Numbered from the stretch's first letter, positions 40,796 through 50,739 are shown. The stretch: 64,000 bases of DNA from Gp6-AA40 sp035496255 (GCA_035496255.1 DATJEU010000050.1:23118-87117); one strand, 5' to 3'. Translations and numbers: made by a program. Notes: generated by a model not told the origin, from the sequence alone.

Positions 40796-41890
40796 TCAGT
40801 GCAGGCGAGCGGAGGCGCCGGGGACGCCGGCCGTTGCCGGTTGCCCCAGTGTCTCGAACATGATCGTGTCGTCCGCGCGCAGGTCGCGCGTCAGCACCTG
40901 GCCGATCACCTGGTCGAGGTAGTACGGCGCGAGGCCGTCCGCCGGACTCTTGATGGCAATGTCGGCGGCGGTGAGCACGTGGCCGGCCGGAAGATCGCGG
41001 GCGGCGACGAGCTTCTTGCCCATTTTCAGGATCGGCTGCGCCTCGCTCGCGTACACCTTCTTGCGGCCGTCGCCGAGGGCGATCCGCGTGCGCTGCAGGT
41101 CGCGAATCATCTTCTTCATCCCGACCGGCTCGAGCGAGAAGCGGTGGTCGGTCCCCTTCATCGCGCGGTTGAGCGTGAAGTGCTTCTCGATGATCCGCGC
41201 GCCGAGCATGTAGGCGGCGAGCGGCATCGCGATGCCGTTGTCGTGGCCCGAGAAGCCGATCACAACCTCGGGAAACTTCTCGCGGTAGGTGCTGATGACG
41301 CGCAGGTCGAGTTCGGCGAACTCCGCCGGATAGCCGGCGGTGCACTGCATGATGCACAGCCGCGGGTTCAGCGGCAGGATCGCGTCGTGGGCGCGCTGCA
41401 CGTCCTCCATCGCCGCCCCACCGGTGCTGATGATCATCGGCTTGCCGATTTTCGCGACGTGCTTGAGCAGCGGCGTGTTCTTGATGTCGCCAGAGGCGAT
41501 CTTGAACGCGGGCACGTTCATCTCCGCGAGGAAGTCGGCGCTGGTGAAGTCGAACGCCGTGGCGAAGAACGCCATCCCGAGCTTCGACGCTTCGGCCTGC
41601 AGTTCCCCGTATTCGACACGGCCGAACTCGAGCGCCTCGCGATGCTCACCGTAGGTGGCGCCGAAGCTGTTCTCGTTGTCGTACGGCCTGTCGTACGCCG
41701 CCTTCGTGTACAGCCCGCGGTTGTCGCGCTTCTGCAGCTTGGCCGCGTGGACGCCGCACTCGGCCGCCGCCTTGAACAGCTCGATCGCGGTCTTCAGGCT
41801 ACCCTGGTGGTTGTGGCCGATCTCGGCGATCACATAGCAATCGCTGTCGTCGCTGATGACATGGTCGCCGATGATGAGCTGACGGTTCAT
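40796..41890 (-). CDS. neuB: NeuB-family nonulosonate synthase with SAF domain
   Basis: 364 residues from ATG 41890, preceded by an AAAGGA ribosome site; upstream codons are non-conserved. The TIM barrel has CYVIAEIGHNHQGSLKTAIE, KLQKRDNRGLY, FFATAFDFTSADFLAEMNV, KIASGDIKNTPLL and FSGHDNGIAMPLAAYMLGA, ending in KHFTLNRAMKGTDHRFSLEP. Residues about 295-355 are an antifreeze-like SAF domain. Family members condense phosphoenolpyruvate with an N-acyl hexosamine to give a nine-carbon acid. No NeuC or PseB/LegB gene was recognised nearby, so the starting sugar is uncertain. Confidence 0.92.
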   Translation of the reverse strand: MNRQLIIGDHVISDDSDCYVIAEIGHNHQGSLKTAIELFKAAAECGVHAAKLQKRDNRGLYTKAAYDRPYDNENSFGATYGEHREALEFGRVEYGELQAEASKLGMAFFATAFDFTSADFLAEMNVPAFKIASGDIKNTPLLKHVAKIGKPMIISTGGAAMEDVQRAHDAILPLNPRLCIMQCTAGYPAEFAELDLRVISTYREKFPEVVIGFSGHDNGIAMPLAAYMLGARIIEKHFTLNRAMKGTDHRFSLEPVGMKKMIRDLQRTRIALGDGRKKVYASEAQPILKMGKKLVAARDLPAGHVLTAADIAIKSPADGLAPYYLDQVIGQVLTRDLRADDTIMFETLGQPATAGVPGASARLH

Positions 41891-41951
41891 AGAAGGTCCT
41901 TTTCGCACGTACTTTCGGCTTGTCGGTGTGAAGTCTGCACGGTCCTGCGCG

Positions 41952-43061
41952 TCACGCCGGCTGCTTTTCGTACACCAGCGCCCGGCCCTTTCCCATCCAG
42001 TCGATCTGGTTCTCGAGATCATCGCGGCGGCGGAAGCCTTCGAGCACGAACATCAGCCGCAGCAGATCCTTGTTCATGAGGGTGATGTGCGACGGATCGA
42101 GCTCGTCCTGCTGGTTGACGTCGAGCAGCGTCTGCGGATTCGGATGAAACCTCGTCGTCGCATACACGAAGCGCGAAGAGATGCGGCAGAGGTTGCGGAC
42201 CGCTTCTCTCACCTGGAGCACGGTCAGATGCTCGAACACCTCGCGGCAGATCACGAGGTCGTACGCGTTCGACGGGATGTCGGCCGTGTCGGCGCCGCCG
42301 AGCCTGATCCGGGCGCCCACGTGCGGCCGCTCCGCCTTCTCGCGCATGCCCGGCGCGGGATCGACGCCGTCCGCGAGCACGCCGACTTCGTCGAGAAACG
42401 TCATCAGGATCCCTGGACCACAGCCGACGTCGAGCACGCGAGCCGGGCTGAACACCTCTTTGATCAACGCCGGCTGGCGTCCCTCGATCGGGCGCCGCGC
42501 CGCCAGTGTGTAGACGTTGTCGGCCGCGCGCCATGACGCGTCCCAGTAGTCGCCGGTGTAGTGCTCGGGCGCATAGGCTTGCTGGGAGAACACGAGATCC
42601 TCGAACGCCTGGAGATTGGCGCGGCCGTCTGGACCTGCTTCGAACCGTTCGAGCAGCCTGGTCGACGAATCGAGCACCGTGTCGAGATAGACGATCCTGG
42701 TCCCCTGCGACTCGCAGATCCTGATCTGTTCCGGCGGAAGCTTTCCTTCCCAGTCCTTGCCCTTGATGTAGTGCGTCGGCTGCAGCTCGCGCAGCACGGT
42801 CTCGGTATCCACCGGGCTCACGTGCGTGTAATCGATCGGCTTCAGCGCGTCGATCACCGTGGCCCGGTGTTCCGCCGGCAGCAGCACGGGATGCTTCTTC
42901 GCCGTGTAGGCGTCCACGGTGATGTTGCAGAGCAACGCACCGCCAACCTGCCGCGCCCGCGTGAAGTACTCGATATGTCCGTGGTGCAGCGGGTCGAACG
43001 CGCCGTCGACCATCGCCACTTTGCCGCGATACTGCCTGAGGTCTCGGTATCCAACGATCAT
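41952..43061 (-). CDS. nucleotidyltransferase-methyltransferase fusion
   Basis: 369 residues. Residues about 10-145 form a cytidylyltransferase-like domain (VDGAFDPLHHGHIEYFTRAR with the HxGH site, PTHYIKGKDWEGKL, and a late STRLLERF like the ISTT region). Residues about 165-369 form a class I methyltransferase (RVLDVGCGPGILMTFLDEVG, LVICREVFEHLTVLQVREAV). The first part resembles RfaE C-terminal/TagD enzymes that activate sugar or polyol phosphates; the second may methylate the same or a linked product. The last four bases overlap the GT2+B gene's stop. The fusion is unusual. Confidence 0.8.
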   Translation of the reverse strand: MIVGYRDLRQYRGKVAMVDGAFDPLHHGHIEYFTRARQVGGALLCNITVDAYTAKKHPVLLPAEHRATVIDALKPIDYTHVSPVDTETVLRELQPTHYIKGKDWEGKLPPEQIRICESQGTRIVYLDTVLDSSTRLLERFEAGPDGRANLQAFEDLVFSQQAYAPEHYTGDYWDASWRAADNVYTLAARRPIEGRQPALIKEVFSPARVLDVGCGPGILMTFLDEVGVLADGVDPAPGMREKAERPHVGARIRLGGADTADIPSNAYDLVICREVFEHLTVLQVREAVRNLCRISSRFVYATTRFHPNPQTLLDVNQQDELDPSHITLMNKDLLRLMFVLEGFRRRDDLENQIDWMGKGRALVYEKQPA

Positions 43062-45265
43062 CGGGGAGTGGCCAGTTTAACAGCGGGCACGATCGACGCC
43101 TCACTTTCCGCGCCGCTGCCGGTCAGGACCATGCGAAGCAGTCCCTCCGAGCGCGCGTCCACGGTGGCGACCGTCGTCTGCATCTTCTTGCCGAGGCGCC
43201 ATCCCATGTCGAGATGCACCGGCACCAGCTCGGTCTCCTCGGAGTAGAAGCCGACCGACGGCACGCCGTAGTACGGGGCCAGATAGGTCAACCCGCCGTA
43301 GGTGCCGACCAGCGCGCGGGCGCGACTGATGATCTCCGTCTGCACCTCGAGGTTCCGCTCCGGTGTCATCTGATGATCGACGCGATATATGCCCTGCCCC
43401 GCAACCGTTCCCGGCTGCAGGTCCTCGTGGTCGTCGATGTTCAGCCCGGTATTCAGCAGCACCACCGGATGCTCGCGGCTGATCGAACGGATCACGTCGG
43501 CAGCGAACCGGCGGTTCTCCGGCGTATCGGGAAACGACGGGCGGAAATAGAACCGGACCGCCACGTAGTCGTTCGGCAGATCAGTCGTCGCCCGCGGCTG
43601 TTCGATCGCGGCAAACCGGCGATAGTCGGTGTGCTTGTCGAGAATCCCCATGCCGGCCTTGCCGAACCAGTAGAGGCTGAGCAGCCGGTACATCGCCGAC
43701 GGATGCAGGACGTCCGCGTGGTGCAGCCGCAGCTTGTCCTTCACGCTGTCGATCAGCTCGCGATCCATCGCGCTGATGGCGCTTTGCTTCTGATGTCCGA
43801 GCTCCGCCCACCGCTGCTCGTTCTTGCGGCGATACTCCTCGACCGTGATCAGATCGAACACGTCGATGTACTCGGCGCCCAGGTGCGCGTACCACGGCTT
43901 GGCGCCGCCGCGGGAGACGACGATCAGCCGGCGGCCTTCGAGCTGGTGCTGCTTAATCGCCCAGTTGAGGAACGGAATCCAATACAGCAGCTCGTACCCG
44001 ACTTCCGAGAGCCAGGGCCCGATGACGATGGGCGCATCGCTCTTGCGGATACGCGTGAGCTCGCGATTGGTCTCTGCCACCTTCGGCGCCGCGGGAATCT
44101 GATCCAGCTCCTGCTTGAGCAGCGACGGGATCACGCGTTTCCGAACCACCGGAATGCCGCGCAGTCCGCGCAGCAACGCCAGGCCCGGCACCCGCACGGA
44201 CTGGAACGCGGCGACCTTCACTCGATTCTTCACTGCGCGCATCGCCTTCCTGACGGCCTTGCCGCCGAAGTACGGCTTCAGGTGGGCCCACGTCCAGTCG
44301 AACAGGCCGCGCCGCCGGATTTCGCGCGACATCAGGCGCAGCCGCCGCTCGATCGGCCGCAACACTTCTGCCCGCTCGAGAATGTCCTGGCGGATCGCGC
44401 GCAGCGTCTGCCACAGGTGGAACACACCGCTGAACGCCAGATAGCGCAGCGCCAGCAGCATGCCGCGCGCTTTCGAGATCACCGGTTCGCCGGTCCCACG
44501 CACGCCGAACGTCCAGAACAGGCTGGCACCGTGACTGATCCACCACGGCGCGTACATGTAGAGCGGACGGCGGCCGGGAAAGAAATTGGCGCGCTGACGG
44601 CCCAGGCTGAAGATGCGTCCGTACCAGCGCCGGAACCAGAGGACCTGCGGAACCTGCTTGAACTGGCCGTAGATGGCCAGTTCCGTCATCAGCAGCCGAT
44701 CGGGCACGAGGATGCGCCGGTACACGCCCGCGCGCGCCAGGACGTCGGCGCGATACAGACCGTAGACCATGTTGCCGGCCGACATGCCGCGGATGCTCTT
44801 CGTCACGCGCTGCCACGGGTCGGTGATGCCGAACGTGTCGAACGACCAAGGCCTGCGCGCGAGGATCTCGCCGTGCGCGCCGATGCGACGGTTCAGCGGA
44901 TACGCGAGCACGACCTCTGGATGCGTGTCGAGCGTGTCGACCAGTTGCTGCAGCCAGCGCGGATGCCACAGATCGTGATCGCTGGCCCACGCGAAATACT
45001 CCGCCTCCGGATGCTGCCGGCGGGCGAGCTCGAAGGCATGCACCGAATTGCCGACCATGCCCAGCCGCTCGGCGTTGGCGATGTAGGTGACGCGTGAATC
45101 AAGCGCCTCGTACTCGCGCCCGATCGCCGGCGTCTCGTCGCTAGACCCATCGTCAACCAGCAGCAGCGCGAAGTCTTCGCAGGTCTGCGCGAGGACCGAT
45201 TCCAGCGCCTCGCGGAACTCGCCGGCGTGGTTGTAGAGGATCGCCCCGATGACGACGCGTGGCAT
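43058..45265 (-). CDS. GT2 glycosyltransferase fused to a family B domain
   Basis: 735 residues from ATG 45265, overlapping the methyltransferase stop by one base (TAATG); the frame is open upstream as shadow. Residues 1-230 are a GT-A domain (VVIGAILYNHAGEFREALES, LLVDDGSSDETPAIG, WASDHDLWHPRWLQQL). A basic linker covers 230-400. Residues about 405-735 are domain B: VIGPWLSEVGYELLYWIPFL, LIVVSRGGAKPWYAHLG, VRFYFRPSFPDTPENRRFA, NIDDHED and VGTYGGLTYLAPYYGVPSVG. Domain B recurs at 49513 and 50736. Two linked transferase activities in one chain is the simplest inference. Confidence 0.75.
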   Translation of the reverse strand: MPRVVIGAILYNHAGEFREALESVLAQTCEDFALLLVDDGSSDETPAIGREYEALDSRVTYIANAERLGMVGNSVHAFELARRQHPEAEYFAWASDHDLWHPRWLQQLVDTLDTHPEVVLAYPLNRRIGAHGEILARRPWSFDTFGITDPWQRVTKSIRGMSAGNMVYGLYRADVLARAGVYRRILVPDRLLMTELAIYGQFKQVPQVLWFRRWYGRIFSLGRQRANFFPGRRPLYMYAPWWISHGASLFWTFGVRGTGEPVISKARGMLLALRYLAFSGVFHLWQTLRAIRQDILERAEVLRPIERRLRLMSREIRRRGLFDWTWAHLKPYFGGKAVRKAMRAVKNRVKVAAFQSVRVPGLALLRGLRGIPVVRKRVIPSLLKQELDQIPAAPKVAETNRELTRIRKSDAPIVIGPWLSEVGYELLYWIPFLNWAIKQHQLEGRRLIVVSRGGAKPWYAHLGAEYIDVFDLITVEEYRRKNEQRWAELGHQKQSAISAMDRELIDSVKDKLRLHHADVLHPSAMYRLLSLYWFGKAGMGILDKHTDYRRFAAIEQPRATTDLPNDYVAVRFYFRPSFPDTPENRRFAADVIRSISREHPVVLLNTGLNIDDHEDLQPGTVAGQGIYRVDHQMTPERNLEVQTEIISRARALVGTYGGLTYLAPYYGVPSVGFYSEETELVPVHLDMGWRLGKKMQTTVATVDARSEGLLRMVLTGSGAESEASIVPAVKLATPR

Positions 45266-46311
45266 TACTGCGTCTTCACCCGCCGCCAGCCGATGATGTG
45301 CTGATAGTCGTTTGCCGTTGGCTTGGCGTCCAGCATGCGCGTATAGGGAACCGGCATCACGTCGATCTGGCGCGGCCAGTAATACCGATCGATCACCGCG
45401 CTCACGCTCTTGATCTCGAAGTTGTACGTCGAGTGCTCCTTGTTCAGGCTGTAGAGGAACCGCGAGCCGCAGTCGTGCGCGTGCCGCACGTACATGTCCA
45501 CCTGGTCCTGCGTCATCTCCTGGAACGACACCATGTTGACCGTCAGGTCGATGCGTGGTGGTGTCAGCTCGGTGAGAGCCGTGTTCGGCATGAAGATGAA
45601 GTCGTATTCGGCCCAGCGGGCGAGCACGTCGGCGGTCGGCGCCTCGCCCCAGAAGGCCGCCTTCGCTTCGGGAAACAACGTAAGCAGATAGGTCGCGGAG
45701 TAGAGGAACAGCTCCGGAAAGTCCGTGATCACGTAGGTGACGTTCGGGCAGAGTGTCTTGAACTGATAGGGGAACCCGCCCCACCCGGCGCCGATTTCCC
45801 ACACCAGCCGCCGCTCGCGGGCATCGCGGAACTCGTCGAGGACGGCTCCGCGCTCGAGCGCAATCAGCACCTCCCAGAACTTCAGCGTGTCGATGTTGTA
45901 ACGCGAGCCCTCGATGTCGAAGCCATAGCCGCCCAGCTGCGGCGACTCGGGCACCAGCAGCCCCTTTGGCGCGATGCGCTGCATCTCACGAAACTTCTCG
46001 GTGAACTGGCGACGGAAGCGGTCGCGATTCGACCGGTATTCGTAGGCGCGGATACCGGTGATGTGCATCGTGTGCTGCCGCAGCTTGTCGACCACCAGCG
46101 GTGACGCATCGAGCATGTAGTCGAAGTTGTCGAGCTCTTCCTCCCAGTAGGCACTCGGTCGGTAATGCGGCAGCGCCGCCTCCAGCGCGCGCATCTCCAG
46201 GACGCGCTGCCGCACCCGCTCGTAGTTGCCGTACGCGGCGCCGCGCCGCAGCGCCTCGAGCAGCTCCGCGAATGCCTGCGCTGCTGTCCCGCTCATCACG
46301 TCGCGTGGCAT
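45265..46311 (-). CDS. putative sugar O-methyltransferase
   Basis: 348 residues from ATG 46311, overlapping the family A stop (TGATG); ATG 46296 is an alternative. It has YRPSAYWEEELDNFDYMLDA, a conserved entry segment of the putative sugar O-methyltransferase family, GYGFDIEGSRYNIDTLKFWE, a SAM site in VWEIGAGWGGFPYQFKTLCP, and SFQEMTQDQVDMYVRHAHDC. These proteins occur in polysaccharide loci and probably cap or decorate the chain. The next gene downstream is the GT2+B fusion. Confidence 0.78.
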   Translation of the reverse strand: MPRDVMSGTAAQAFAELLEALRRGAAYGNYERVRQRVLEMRALEAALPHYRPSAYWEEELDNFDYMLDASPLVVDKLRQHTMHITGIRAYEYRSNRDRFRRQFTEKFREMQRIAPKGLLVPESPQLGGYGFDIEGSRYNIDTLKFWEVLIALERGAVLDEFRDARERRLVWEIGAGWGGFPYQFKTLCPNVTYVITDFPELFLYSATYLLTLFPEAKAAFWGEAPTADVLARWAEYDFIFMPNTALTELTPPRIDLTVNMVSFQEMTQDQVDMYVRHAHDCGSRFLYSLNKEHSTYNFEIKSVSAVIDRYYWPRQIDVMPVPYTRMLDAKPTANDYQHIIGWRRVKTQ

Positions 46312-47909
46312 CAATTCGGACTGGTCACCCACCGCGTCACCGTCTTGCGCGCATTCTTCATCTTCTTGCCGAAGATCCGTCGCTGTTTGTCTGCGAACGC
46401 GGCGGCTCGCACCGGATGACGATAGACCGACACGAACGCGATCGCCCACAGCGCTGCGCCAAGCGGCTGGAGGTACGCCGGCACCGCCTGCGGCGCGGGC
46501 CGCTTCACCCGCGTCAACTGCTCGAGCGCGTCGGTCACGAGCGGCGTCGCCGGCGCATTCACACCGTTCGGCCGGACGAACTGCGCAACGAAGCGCGCAC
46601 ACGCGTCGCGGCCGGCCTCGGGATGGTGCAGCGTGTCCGCAAGCTGCTCCGCATGCGCCTCGAGCGTGCCAGCCACGCGCAGAAATCCCCCGTGCTCCGC
46701 CAGCAGATACCGGAAGTGCAGCGTGCCACCCTGCGTCTCGCGGAATTCGTCCGCCAGCACCGAGTGCACCGTCTTCCCGGCGATCGCCGCCTCGATCATC
46801 GCGGTCGTGTTGACGCCAACCACCGCGGCGCAGTGGGTCAACGAGTCGAAGTAGTCCTGCCGATCCGCCTCGTTTACCGGATTCGCGCGGCGCGGATACA
46901 CGACGACATCGGGACAATCATCGAATGACACGCTGCGCCAGTGCTCGATATTGTACGGATGCGGCCGGATCAGAATGCCGACATCGCAGAACGCCGGATC
47001 ACGACGCAGCGTCTCGACCCACCGGCGCACGAACCGCAGCTCGACGTCGGGTGCAGAAATCGACGCCGTCGATCCCACCCACAGCACGAACGGCCGGTGC
47101 GCATCGAGACCGACCTTCGCCGTGAACTGCGCGCGCGGCGTCGCCTGACGTGTAAACCAGCGATCGAACGGCGGGGCGCCGGTCACGACGATCCGCTCGC
47201 GCGGCGCGAAGTGGTACTCGGCCGCCTCCTCGAGCTGCGCCGCGTTCCAGACCGTAATCACGTCCGGCATGACCCGCATCAACCCCTTGGTCGTCAGGTG
47301 ATCCCAGCTGCCCACGCACAGCGCGGTCGGGATGCCGAGCGCCCGCGCGCTCTTGATCGCGTCGACCTGCGGCGAGCGATCGAGGACCAGCGGCGTGACG
47401 ACCACCGCGTCCGGACGCCGCGAGGCGATGAACGCCTCGATGGCCGGATCGCTCGGGATCGCACGTTCGCAGATCTGGAGCATGCGCACCCACCGACGCA
47501 CGTTCCCGCGGCTGGTCGTCCGGCGCCAATCGACCCACGCGAGCACACCGGGCAGCGCGTGCCGGAGCCGATCACGCAGGTACGCCGCGTCGCGAAAATC
47601 CGGATGGCGATAGCGCACGTAGTCGATCGCGCCTCGAACGCCGCGGGCCACCGTCGCCCACAGACCGCGCCGGATCGGCATGTGCCCGAGCACTTCGACA
47701 CCGCCGAGATCCGCGATCGCCTCGGCGCCCTCGGGCTGCTTGTCGGGCAGATCGAACACCAGATCGACGTGGTGGCCGCGTTCCACGAGCAGGCGCAGCA
47801 CCGAATCGAAATAGCGCAGGTAGCCCGGATAGACCATGACGAACAGAAAACGCCGCGGCGTCTGCGGCGTCTCTGCTGTCGCCCGGCGGCGCGCGTCCTG
47901 GCCCGTCAT
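46311..47909 (-). CDS. family A putative GT-B transferase, copy 3
   Basis: 532 residues from ATG 47909, overlapping copy 4's stop (TGATG). It opens RRFLFVMVYPGYLRYFDSVL with ERGHHVDLVF, and carries GSWDHLTTKGLMRVMPDVI, VWNAAQLEEAAEYH, VVTGAPPFDRWF, ILIRPHPYNIEHW and VVGVNTTAMIEAAIAGKTVH. It is closest to copy 4 (shared WVGSTASISAP-like block and basic C-terminal tail), so the two arose by a recent tandem duplication. A C-terminal hydrophobic stretch near residues 480-500 plus a lysine/arginine tail may attach it to the membrane. Confidence 0.65.
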   Translation of the reverse strand: MTGQDARRRATAETPQTPRRFLFVMVYPGYLRYFDSVLRLLVERGHHVDLVFDLPDKQPEGAEAIADLGGVEVLGHMPIRRGLWATVARGVRGAIDYVRYRHPDFRDAAYLRDRLRHALPGVLAWVDWRRTTSRGNVRRWVRMLQICERAIPSDPAIEAFIASRRPDAVVVTPLVLDRSPQVDAIKSARALGIPTALCVGSWDHLTTKGLMRVMPDVITVWNAAQLEEAAEYHFAPRERIVVTGAPPFDRWFTRQATPRAQFTAKVGLDAHRPFVLWVGSTASISAPDVELRFVRRWVETLRRDPAFCDVGILIRPHPYNIEHWRSVSFDDCPDVVVYPRRANPVNEADRQDYFDSLTHCAAVVGVNTTAMIEAAIAGKTVHSVLADEFRETQGGTLHFRYLLAEHGGFLRVAGTLEAHAEQLADTLHHPEAGRDACARFVAQFVRPNGVNAPATPLVTDALEQLTRVKRPAPQAVPAYLQPLGAALWAIAFVSVYRHPVRAAAFADKQRRIFGKKMKNARKTVTRWVTSPN

Positions 47910-49516
47910 CAGGTCTGATCCGGCTGCCCCGCCCGCGCGACGAACGGCTTCTTCCGCGCGTGCTTGTTCTTCCGCGCGTGCTTCACGCGCTTCTTGAGCA
48001 TCGCCGCCTGCTTGCGAATCGAGTTCCACGAACGCGTCGGACTGCGATACACGGCGACGAAGCCGGTCAGCCACAACGCCGCGCGCAGCGGATAGAGGGG
48101 AAGCGGTGTGGCCACGCGCGGCCGTGGACCCGCAGCCGCCAGCCGTTCGAGCGCGGTCGCCAGTAGAGGCGTGGACGGCACGTCGATTCCCTGCGGCCGG
48201 ATGAATCGAGCGACGAACCGCGCACACGCGGCATGGCCGACGTCGGGCGTCCGCAGCGTCTCGACGACGTTCCGCGCGTGCTCCTCGAGGTCGTGCGCCA
48301 CGACCAGGAACCCACCGTTCTCGGCCAGCAGATACCGGAAATGCAGCGTGCCGCCCTGGGTGTCCCTGAATTCGTCGCCGAGGACCGAGTGCACCGTGCG
48401 CCCGACGATCGCCGCCTCGATCATCGCGGTGGTGTTCACGCCGACGACCGTCTCCGAGTGGTAGAGCGAATCGAAGTAGTCCTGCCGATCGGGCTCGTTG
48501 ACCGGATTCGCGCGCCGCGGATAGATGGAGACGTTGTCGAACTCCGGAAAGCTCGCCGTTGCCCAGTGACCGATGTTGTACGGATGTGGACGCACCAGAA
48601 TGCCGACGTCGCGCAGTGCCGGCTGCCGCCGCAGGGCCTCAATCCACCGGCGCACGAACGCCAGCTCCGCCCCGGGTGCTGAAATCGACGCCGTCGATCC
48701 GACGAAGAGCACGAACGGTCGATCCGCCCGGAGTCCGACCTTGGCGCAGAACGATGCTCGCGACGTCGGCGTCCGCTCGAACCACTTGTCGAACGGCTGC
48801 GCGCCGGTGACGACGATGCGGTCGTTCGGGATGGCGTGATACTCGAGCGCTTCCGCCCGCTGCGCGTCGTTCCAGAGCGCCACCAGATCGGGCTCGACGC
48901 GGATCAACCCCTTCGTCGTCAGATGATCCCAACTGGCCACGCACAGCGCGGCCGGAATACCCCGCGCCTGCGCGCTCTTGACCACGTCCACCTGCGGCGA
49001 ACAGTCGGTGACGAGCGGCGTCACGAGTACGGCATCGGGACGTCGGGACGCAATGAACTCTTCGATCGCCGGATAATTCGGAATCGCCCGCTCGCACGTC
49101 TGCAGGAACCGCACCCAGCGCCGCACGTTCTGCGGGCTCGTCGTCGGCTTCCTATCGAGAAACGCCAGGAGGCCCGGTAACGCCGACCGCATCCGGTCGC
49201 GCAGGTACGGCGTGTCGCGGAAATCGGGATGGCGGTAGCGCAGGTAATCGACGGCGCCACGGACGCCCCGCGTCATCGTCGCCCACAGATCCCGCCGGGT
49301 CGGCATCCGGCCGAGCACCTCGACGCCCTGCGCAATGTCCGCGACCGCTTCCACGCCTTCCGCCTGCTTGTCCGGACTGTCGAAGACGAGATCGATGTGG
49401 TGCCCACGCGCGACGAGCGCGCGAATCGTCGAGTCGAAGTACCGCAGATACCCCGGATAGTGCATGACGAACAGGAAGCGCCTGGAGCGCGCGCCTGTTC
49501 CGGGGAGCGGCGTCAT
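47909..49516 (-). CDS. family A putative GT-B transferase, copy 4
   Basis: 535 residues. The start RRFLFVMHYPGYLRYFDSTI with ARGHHIDLVF is nearly the same as copy 3. Family marks are ASWDHLTTKGLIRVEPDLV, LWNDAQRAEALEYH, VVTGAQPFDKWFERTP, ILVRPHPYNIGHW and VVGVNTTAMIEAAIVGRTVH. A hydrophobic segment near residues 470-490 and a strongly basic tail (KKRVKHARKNKHARKKPF) suggest peripheral membrane attachment. It sits between copy 3 and the lone B gene, with 1- and 4-base overlaps. Confidence 0.65.
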   Translation of the reverse strand: MTPLPGTGARSRRFLFVMHYPGYLRYFDSTIRALVARGHHIDLVFDSPDKQAEGVEAVADIAQGVEVLGRMPTRRDLWATMTRGVRGAVDYLRYRHPDFRDTPYLRDRMRSALPGLLAFLDRKPTTSPQNVRRWVRFLQTCERAIPNYPAIEEFIASRRPDAVLVTPLVTDCSPQVDVVKSAQARGIPAALCVASWDHLTTKGLIRVEPDLVALWNDAQRAEALEYHAIPNDRIVVTGAQPFDKWFERTPTSRASFCAKVGLRADRPFVLFVGSTASISAPGAELAFVRRWIEALRRQPALRDVGILVRPHPYNIGHWATASFPEFDNVSIYPRRANPVNEPDRQDYFDSLYHSETVVGVNTTAMIEAAIVGRTVHSVLGDEFRDTQGGTLHFRYLLAENGGFLVVAHDLEEHARNVVETLRTPDVGHAACARFVARFIRPQGIDVPSTPLLATALERLAAAGPRPRVATPLPLYPLRAALWLTGFVAVYRSPTRSWNSIRKQAAMLKKRVKHARKNKHARKKPFVARAGQPDQT

Positions 49517-50739
49517 GCGATGGCTTGTCCCGGCCGGACGTCAGGCCGCCCTGACGGATCTCCCGGGGCCCCGGCAGAGCGAAGTCGAGGGCCCCACTGC
49601 TCGACCGCCGGCATCACGAGGTCGATCGCATGGCGTTCCATCGCCAGGAAGCCGCCGGGCAGCAGCCGATCGAATACGCGGTCCGCGAGCTCGAGATGGT
49701 GCGGCTTGAACATCGTGCGGCGCGAGAAGAACGACACCGACCGGACACCATAGAAGGGGGCGAGATAGGAGAAGCCGCCGTAGGTCCCGAGGAAGCCGCG
49801 CGCGCCGGCAATGATGCGGGTCTGGCGGTCGAGATTCTTCTGCGGCTCGCGATGCGCGTCCACGACGTGTATGCCGGACGCGGCGGTCGCGGCGAAGTCG
49901 TGATGGTCGTCGAGCCGCACGCTGGTGCTGAGGAGCACGACCGGCACGCGCGCGCTGACCCGCTGCAACAGCTCGCGCACGAAGGCGTGGTTCTCCGGCG
50001 TGTCCGGAAACGGCTTGCTGAAGTAGAACTTCGCGACGACGTAGTCGGATGGCAGCGCCGGGATGTCGGCGTCACGTTCGTCGATGGGTGCGAGAAAACG
50101 AAACGACGTGAAGGCATCGACCACGTCGAGGCTGGCGCGCTCGCGGAACAGATTGAGGAACAGCCGGAACATCGCCGCGGGGTGAATGTGCTTCGCGTGG
50201 CGCAGGCCGTGATCCTCCCGGATGCGGTCGAGCAGTTCGCGATCGAGGTCGCGGCTCGGCGAGTACTGTTTGCGCTTGCCTTCGGCCGTCCGCTCGCGGA
50301 ACTGTTCCGGCGTCAGCACGTCGAGCACGTCGAGGTAGCGCGTCGTCAGATGGCGGTACCAGCGGGCAGCGCCGCCGCGTGACACCACCACCAGCCGGGA
50401 CGGATCCAGACCCTGCTCGACCAGCCAGTTGAGAAATGGAATCCAGTAGAGCAGCTCGAAGCCGACTTCTCCGGTCCATGGCCCGACGATGACGTCGCCG
50501 TCGCCTCGCGCGATGGTGAGCGCGCGCTGAATCGCCTGCGTCTGGGCGACATCGTCCTCGCTCTGCCAGCCGGCGTGCCGCAGTGCCGTAAGGGTGACGT
50601 CGGTCTGGTGATGAATCAGCCCCTGCAGCGTCGCCAGTTGATCCGTCAGCGCCGCAAGATTGCGCGCGGTCTTGCGGACGTCGTGCTTCTGCTCGTCGAC
50701 GTCGAGCCAGCCGCGCAGCAGCCGCTGCAGCGGATTCAT
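49513..50739 (-). CDS. stand-alone family B protein, putative transferase
   Basis: 408 residues. After about 85 residues with coiled-coil character (QKHDVRKTARNLAALTDQL) comes domain B: VIVGPWTGEVGFELLYWIPF, VVVSRGGAARWYRHLTTRYL, DVLTPEQFRERTAEG, AKFYFSKPFPDTPENHAF, RLDDHHDF and LGTYGGFSYLAPFYGVRSVS. I recognise no characterised family. The paired glycine motifs, a His/Asp-rich middle and a final GTYGG-SYLAPFYG loop would suit a nucleotide-sugar site of a GT-B-like enzyme. It overlaps a family A gene downstream and the A+B fusion gene upstream. Confidence 0.6.
   Translation of the reverse strand: MNPLQRLLRGWLDVDEQKHDVRKTARNLAALTDQLATLQGLIHHQTDVTLTALRHAGWQSEDDVAQTQAIQRALTIARGDGDVIVGPWTGEVGFELLYWIPFLNWLVEQGLDPSRLVVVSRGGAARWYRHLTTRYLDVLDVLTPEQFRERTAEGKRKQYSPSRDLDRELLDRIREDHGLRHAKHIHPAAMFRLFLNLFRERASLDVVDAFTSFRFLAPIDERDADIPALPSDYVVAKFYFSKPFPDTPENHAFVRELLQRVSARVPVVLLSTSVRLDDHHDFAATAASGIHVVDAHREPQKNLDRQTRIIAGARGFLGTYGGFSYLAPFYGVRSVSFFSRRTMFKPHHLELADRVFDRLLPGGFLAMERHAIDLVMPAVEQWGPRLRSAGAPGDPSGRPDVRPGQAIA

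Noticed and set aside
43214..45097. 627-codon plus-strand open frame
   Set aside because: Antisense to the GT2+B fusion gene, composition typical of a shadow frame.
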